Below the pieces are notes generated by a model. The model made no database searches. It was not told where the DNA came from and saw only the letters and a list, made by a program, of their open reading frames with translations. From Gp6-AA40 sp050742535 (GTDB lineage Bacteria; Acidobacteriota; Vicinamibacteria; Vicinamibacterales; UBA2999): a stretch of 10,069 nt of DNA. This document shows positions 6,658 to 10,069 of this stretch, in pieces. Each line of letters opens with the position of its first letter. Position 1 is the stretch's first letter. The position numbers and the translations under genes are program-made. The stretch is taken from the NCBI GenBank assembly GCA_050742535.1, contig JBOGIQ010000215.1, positions 1 to 10,069 on the forward strand, given 5' to 3'.

Positions 6658-6662
6658 ACCTC
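6658..6662 (-). promoter_or_regulatory. Ribosome binding site GAGGT of the pyruvate-kinase-like gene
   Basis: It lies 6 nt before the GTG at 6651. It supports that start over the in-frame ATG at 6813, which would overlap the preceding gene by 89 nt. Confidence 0.6.
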
Positions 6663-6724
6663 GTTTCGACGACCGCCCCGATGACGGCCACGCCGCGTCA
6701 TCGGGCCGGTCCGTCGCGGTGCTC

Positions 6725-7345
6725 TTACCGACGATGCGTGCCGTGACCGGCGTGGCCTGGAGCCGGCAACGCATTCGCAAGAATGTCGACCACGAGGTCG
6801 GCATGGATATCAATCAGCACGAGATCGCGATCGGCGAACCGATACTGCAGCTCGGCCGGCAACGGCGGCAGCACCCCCAGGAAGGACGGCCACATCGCCG
6901 ATCCCAGGTCCCAGGGGAACCGCTCGTTGATCTTCGGCGCCGGCGCGGCCAGTGCCCGCTCTTCGTTGATAAACGCGAGCACGTCCTCGACCTTCTGTCC
7001 GCACCCGGCGAGCCGGGATTCCACACGCGTCCGAATGAGTGCGCCGACGTCGGGCGTCAGGATCGCGCCGCGCCCCGCATCTGCGCGCGCCGTGCGGATA
7101 CCCGATTGCATCGCCTCGAGCGCCTCGAAGACGTTTTCGTCATCGTCGAACGACTGCTGCAGCGACAGCCTCCGCTCAACGTCGTTGCGCACCTGCATGT
7201 ATGCGGCGATCCGTTGATTGAAGGCGTCCAGAATCGGCGCCTCGACCGCGGTCGGGGTCACTGGCTCGACACCGCAATCGGTCTGCGCCGGCGCCGAGAA
7301 ACCTGGGAGAAGCATCAGCGGGATTGAAACCAAAACGGCAAACAT
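6725..7345 (-). CDS. Secreted conserved protein of unknown function
   Basis: This protein has 206 residues with a signal peptide (MFAVLVSIPLMLLPGFSAPAQ, cleavage about residue 20). The mature part starts with a helical region with 'FNQRIAAYMQVRNDVERRL' (42-60). It ends with 'PPLPAELQYRFADRDLVLIDIHADLVVDILANALP' (160-194), a run of short strands that looks like the conserved core. Two cysteines (C24, C115) could form a disulfide. From memory, similar proteins with an 'LPPLPxxLEYRFxGRxLxLxDxxANLIVDxxxxAxP' ending are frequent in Acidobacteriota and lack a known function; I could not check this. The start is supported by a perfect GGAGGG ribosome binding site 7 nt upstream. The stop codon of the NhaA-like gene (7358-7360) lies within that site, which implies coupled translation. 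Confidence 0.75.
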   Translation of the reverse strand: MFAVLVSIPLMLLPGFSAPAQTDCGVEPVTPTAVEAPILDAFNQRIAAYMQVRNDVERRLSLQQSFDDDENVFEALEAMQSGIRTARADAGRGAILTPDVGALIRTRVESRLAGCGQKVEDVLAFINEERALAAPAPKINERFPWDLGSAMWPSFLGVLPPLPAELQYRFADRDLVLIDIHADLVVDILANALPAPGHAGHGTHRR

Positions 7346-7357
7346 GGTGAAACCCTC

Positions 7358-8611
7358 CTAAGCACCCCGGTGCTGTCCCTGTGGATGGATGTGCGCGCGC
7401 GTAAAGCGGCCGACGTGGAGCAGCCGCGCGGCAATGAACGTGAGTGGCACTCCGAGCAGCGACAGCAGCGCCCCGAGTTTCAGTTCGGCCAGCAGCGGTC
7501 CCGCCGGGAGAAGTGTCGTCGCGAAGAAGAGGGACAAGGTGAAGCCGGCCGAAACCGCGAGCGCGATGACGGTGACCTCGCGGGCGCGGATATGTACCGG
7601 GAGCTGCAGGCCCAGCGCAACGGCAAAGCTCACGCCGATCACGATTCCAGCGGTGCGTCCCAGCAGCAGTGCGGCCAGCGTCGCCCACGTCCCCGTGCCG
7701 TAACCCGTGAGTATCACACCGGCATTGACCAGCCCGAAGAGGAACAGAGCTGCCTGCGCGTGGTAGTGCCACACGTGCTCGAAGTGGCGTGGTGTCGCGC
7801 CGCGCTCGTCCGCCTCGTCGGCAAACAGGTCGTCAAGCCGCCGCCGTGCGTGCGGCATGAACGGGACGACCGGCAGGAGCGCCAGCGCCGGATGGAACCC
7901 TTCCAGGTACAGCGCCAGCCAGGACAATCCGCCGGCGACCCAGATGTACGGCCAGAACTGCTTCACGTGACGCCGTTGCAGCCACCACGCGACGCCAATC
8001 GCGGCAGCCATCAGCACCGCCGCCCCCCCGGTTCGCTCGGCCGCGGTCACGTAGACGGGCGAGATCACCACCACGCCGATCACGTTCGACACGAGCGCCA
8101 GGAGCACCGCGAACGGCACCGCCGGATGGACGTAGTGTCCGCCTTTAGGCGGACCAGCCGGTCGATGGAAAACCGCCTTGACCACGAAATACGCGAACGC
8201 GACGTCCACGCCGGCCACGATCGGCCATGTCACGTGGAGCATCGGCTCGAGTTTCCATTCCACGTAGAGTCCGTAGACGATCGCCCCGACTGTCACGCCC
8301 GCAGCCGCAGCAATCATCGGCACGACCCACCGGCGCCATTGATGGAGGGTCCGACCAGGCGCTGTCTCTTCAAAGATTTCCTGAGCGACGAGTCCGAAGA
8401 AGAGAGCCATGGCGATCGCGTTCACCGGGAACGCAAGCGCGTGCGCGACGCTGTAGTAGCTGAACCCGTCGACGTTCGCCCAGACGAACGCCACTGCGGC
8501 ACCAAGTGGCAGCAGCAGGTAGTGGCTGGTGAGGTAATGAAGCACGCCGGCAGCGCCGGAGCGCGTCGGCACCGCGTGGCGCCAGTCTGTGGGCATTACG
8601 TGCGTAGCCAT
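7358..8611 (-). CDS. NhaA-like Na+/H+ antiporter homologue with substituted ion-binding residues
   Basis: This protein has 417 residues and about 11-12 membrane helices. NhaA-type motifs in order are 'LLPLGAAVAFVWAN' (33-46), 'MALFFGLVAQEIFEE' (68-82), 'GVDVAFAYFVVKAVF' with D136 (E. coli D133 in ATDIAF), 'LLALVSNVIGVVVI' (170-183), 'FGLVNAGV', 'LLLGRTAGI' with R319 (E. coli K300), and 'AGFTLSLFFATTLL'. NhaA exchanges Na+ or Li+ for H+ across the inner membrane. Its essential pair D163-D164 aligns with S175-N176 here, so transport may be altered or lost. Just before this helix, residues 153-160 (GPPKGGHY) are encoded by a palindromic repeat, which lengthens the loop between helices IV and V. 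I chose the ATG at 8611 because GAGGGGA (8618-8624) is well spaced for it; the ATG at 8617 abuts that site. The gene starts just after the stop of the metallophosphoesterase gene. Confidence 0.85.
   Translation of the reverse strand: MATHVMPTDWRHAVPTRSGAAGVLHYLTSHYLLLPLGAAVAFVWANVDGFSYYSVAHALAFPVNAIAMALFFGLVAQEIFEETAPGRTLHQWRRWVVPMIAAAAGVTVGAIVYGLYVEWKLEPMLHVTWPIVAGVDVAFAYFVVKAVFHRPAGPPKGGHYVHPAVPFAVLLALVSNVIGVVVISPVYVTAAERTGGAAVLMAAAIGVAWWLQRRHVKQFWPYIWVAGGLSWLALYLEGFHPALALLPVVPFMPHARRRLDDLFADEADERGATPRHFEHVWHYHAQAALFLFGLVNAGVILTGYGTGTWATLAALLLGRTAGIVIGVSFAVALGLQLPVHIRAREVTVIALAVSAGFTLSLFFATTLLPAGPLLAELKLGALLSLLGVPLTFIAARLLHVGRFTRAHIHPQGQHRGA
8132..8154 (+). repeat. Palindromic repeat, copy 2 (inside NhaA-like gene)
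   Basis: The same 23-nt element as at 3248-3270 and in the same orientation: GTAGT, stem GTCCGCCT (8137-8144) and AGGCGGAC (8147-8154), loop TT. It lies antisense within the NhaA-like gene and is read in frame as most of the peptide GPPKGGHYV. The reading frame is kept. The two copies differ at one position only, far closer than their unrelated flanks. Confidence 0.85.
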
Positions 8612-8622
8612 CGCCATTCCCC

Positions 8623-9516
8623 TCAGCTCGTCGGTCCGGCGCCGATGACGCCGGAGTCGACGACCCGTCCAGTGCGGGTAATCGTGCGGAACATCAGCTC
8701 GGTACCCGCTATTTCCACGAGCATGAACGATTGATCCTGATCGAACGCCACGGCGCTCTCCGCCGACGCGTTGACGCCCTTACGCAGCTTGCCGCTGGCA
8801 CCCTCGACGAAATACGTGATGCCCTTCTGCGGCTTGAAGCGCTGATAGATGTGGTCGTGACCCGAGAACACCACGTTGACGCCGTAGCGGACGAACAGCG
8901 GTTCCAGCCTCACCCGGAGCTCGATGTTCGAGCCGTGACGCTTGCCGCCCGAGAAGATCGCGTGATGGAAGTAGACGATCTTCCACCGCTCCAGTGATGT
9001 TTTCAGGGCATTCTCCAGCCACGTGAGCTGGGCATCGTCGAGCATGTTCGTGTCAACGCCAAAGAATCGAGCGTTGCCGCGCACGTAGGTGTAGTAGCGC
9101 CTGCCGTCCATGCCGAAGCGCGGATACAGGCGGTTGTCAGGCGCGTCGTGGTTGCCGAGAATCGCGTAGAAGCGCACGCCGGCCTCGAGCAACGGCTTGT
9201 ACGGTCGCTCGAACGCATCGGTGAAATCGCGGGCGGACGGGCGTCCATACAGGTTGTCGCCGAGCATCAGCACGAAGTCGAACGGCATCTGCGCCCGGGA
9301 CGCGACCATCTGCCGCGCCACGTCGAACTCCGGCTGATCGCCAGTCCCGTTGTCGCCGATGACGGCAAACCGAACCGTTTCGAGCGTGGCGGACGGCGCT
9401 GGACGCGGACCGATCGCCGGGCCGTTCTGCGGCGCTGTCGGCTGTGGCCTCTCCGCAACGGCCGCGGCGCCGAGTACGGCGATCAGCAGTGAAAGGGATG
9501 CAAACAATCGGAACAC
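8623..9516 (-). CDS. Secreted metallophosphoesterase, purple acid phosphatase-like
   Basis: This protein has 297 residues from the GTG at 9516. A signal peptide (FRLFASLSLLIAVLGAAAVA) is followed by a Pro-rich linker to about residue 45. The calcineurin-like motifs are all present: 'VIGDNGTGD' (D55), 'LGDNLYG' (D87, N88), 'LGNHD' (121-124), 'YFHHAIFSGG' (H184, H185) and 'FSGHDHIYQRF' (219-229). The order and the 'GDNLY' and 'GHDHIYQR' wording fit tartrate-resistant acid phosphatase-like dinuclear-metal enzymes, which hydrolyse phosphate monoesters. The protein is periplasmic or extracellular. The start is either GTG 9516, with AGGAGG (9526-9531) 9 nt upstream, or GTG 9534, which overlaps the preceding stop codon by 4 nt and adds an Arg-rich n-region (RRRPHVFR). 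I prefer the first for its ribosome binding site, but both are possible. The gene ends just before the NhaA-like gene. Confidence 0.87.
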   Translation of the reverse strand: MFRLFASLSLLIAVLGAAAVAERPQPTAPQNGPAIGPRPAPSATLETVRFAVIGDNGTGDQPEFDVARQMVASRAQMPFDFVLMLGDNLYGRPSARDFTDAFERPYKPLLEAGVRFYAILGNHDAPDNRLYPRFGMDGRRYYTYVRGNARFFGVDTNMLDDAQLTWLENALKTSLERWKIVYFHHAIFSGGKRHGSNIELRVRLEPLFVRYGVNVVFSGHDHIYQRFKPQKGITYFVEGASGKLRKGVNASAESAVAFDQDQSFMLVEIAGTELMFRTITRTGRVVDSGVIGAGPTS

Positions 9517-9525
9517 GTGTGGCCG

Positions 9526-9531
9526 CCTCCT
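9526..9531 (-). promoter_or_regulatory. Ribosome binding site AGGAGG of the metallophosphoesterase gene
   Basis: It lies 9 nt before the GTG at 9516 and overlaps the stop codon of the upstream DUF4956-type gene, so the two genes are coupled. It lies downstream of the alternative GTG at 9534 and so cannot serve it. Confidence 0.65.
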
Positions 9532-10069
9532 CACGGTTTGAGCATCTTGTATTTCTTGATGTCCCAGTCCACGGACATCCCGTGTCGTTCGTCCAACCCG
9601 CGAATCAGCTTCGTGAGCTTTCCGAGTTTCTGGTTGAACGGCACAATGACTTCGTAATGGAGCTCGTGACCGGATGAGCCGAGCAGCTCGTAGGTGACGC
9701 CCTTCTGCCGGAGTGCCTGCTCGACCTCCGGGCGCAGCTTCTCGGCATCCTTGTTACCGATCGTCAGCTCAAAGCGCGATCGCGGCGCAGGCTCGAGCGA
9801 CTCCAGCACCCACATGAGAGCGACAACGAACGCGCAGGCCACGATCGCGAAGCCATACAGACCACTGCCGACCGTCAAGCCGAGGGCGAGCGCGACCAGC
9901 ATCAGCCCCGCGTCCTTCGTGTCTTTCACCCGGGCGCGATAGCGCACCAGGCCCGCTGCGCCAACGATGGCAAACGCCCGCGCCAGACTCTCCGCGACGA
10001 CGACGATGATGATCGCGCCGACAACGGCGAGCAGGATTTGCGCCTGAAAGATATGCGTCGGGCTCGGGA
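9531..10069 (-). CDS. DUF4956-like membrane protein (5' end outside window)
   Basis: The frame is open to the right edge (first full codon at 10067), so the start is outside the window; the GTG at 9947 is internal. The visible 178 residues hold a helix 'AQILLAVVGAIIIIVVAESLARAFAIVGAAGLVRYR', then 'ARVKDTKDAGLMLVALALGLTVGSGLYGFAIVACAFVVALMWVL', which makes two or three more membrane segments. A soluble C-terminal domain of about 80 residues (FELTIGNKDAEKLRPEVEQAL...ELHYEVIVPF...LDERHGMSVDWDIKKYK) has a beta-alpha-beta pattern like a ferredoxin or ACT fold. The 'GAAGLVRYRxxVKDxKDAG' region is typical of DUF4956 proteins, which often sit near VTC-domain (polyphosphate-related) and CotH genes in other genomes; neither is visible here. 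It recalls MgtC in layout, with a membrane part plus a small regulatory-looking domain. It is the first visible gene of the minus-strand run. The function is unknown. Confidence 0.75.
   Translation of the reverse strand, partial: PSPTHIFQAQILLAVVGAIIIVVVAESLARAFAIVGAAGLVRYRARVKDTKDAGLMLVALALGLTVGSGLYGFAIVACAFVVALMWVLESLEPAPRSRFELTIGNKDAEKLRPEVEQALRQKGVTYELLGSSGHELHYEVIVPFNQKLGKLTKLIRGLDERHGMSVDWDIKKYKMLKP

Noticed and set aside
5632..6684. Long open frame on the plus strand opposite the pyruvate-kinase-like gene
   Set aside because: The composition is Arg-rich and unstructured, with no ribosome binding site or motifs; the opposite strand has clear catalytic motifs.
4795..6813. Upstream ATG at 6813 as the start of the pyruvate-kinase-like gene
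   Set aside because: It would overlap the preceding gene by 89 nt, and the added residues are Arg- and Ser-rich without helical pattern. The GTG at 6651 has a ribosome binding site.
7370..8734. Long open frame on the plus strand opposite the NhaA-like gene
   Set aside because: It has low-complexity Arg/His/Gln-rich content and no recognisable motif, and it mirrors a strong membrane-protein gene. Such frames are common opposite GC-rich genes.
9231..9244. Possible third, partial copy of the palindromic repeat (GGCGGACGGGC)
   Set aside because: Only the right arm matches, and no paired left arm or GTAGT is present.

Overview
The window is gene-dense and GC-rich. It is almost certainly a bacterial chromosome, and the gene families suggest an Acidobacteriota member, perhaps Vicinamibacteria. 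The reasons are Shine-Dalgarno-led genes with very short gaps, secreted 'hypothetical' families of a type I associate with that phylum, and a short palindromic repeat that appears both between genes and inside a coding sequence. The taxonomic call is an inference without a marker gene. No rRNA, tRNA, CRISPR array, transposase or phage gene is visible.

Left part (1-3733). A cytochrome c'/c556-like protein (partial, C-terminal CxxCH) overlaps by 17 nt a class A flavoprotein monooxygenase, both on the plus strand. Converging on them from the minus strand are a secreted conserved protein of unknown function (1980-3026) and a small membrane-anchored haem-binding-domain protein (1597-1914) that looks short at its C-terminus. 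After a 260-nt divergent spacer comes an OsmC-type peroxiredoxin (3287-3733, plus). A palindromic repeat sits directly before its ribosome binding site.

Right part (3742-10069). Seven minus-strand genes are packed end to start, probably as one operon read from right to left: a DUF4956-type membrane protein (partial), a secreted purple-acid-phosphatase-like metallophosphoesterase, an NhaA-like antiporter homologue, a secreted protein of unknown function, a pyruvate-kinase-like enzyme with an N-terminal helical extension and no C-terminal domain, a short MgtC/SapB membrane protein, and a secreted DSP/PTP-like phosphatase. Gaps run from a few bases to about 75 nt. The mix suggests ion or pH homeostasis together with phosphate and energy metabolism, but a shared pathway is not proven.

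The most interesting points are these. (1) Two near-identical 23-nt palindromes lie 4.9 kb apart, and one is read in frame as the peptide GPPKGGHY inside the NhaA-like protein. (2) That same protein lacks the paired aspartates that NhaA uses for ion binding. (3) The pyruvate-kinase-like protein has an unusual architecture and carries the lysine associated with K+-independent enzymes.
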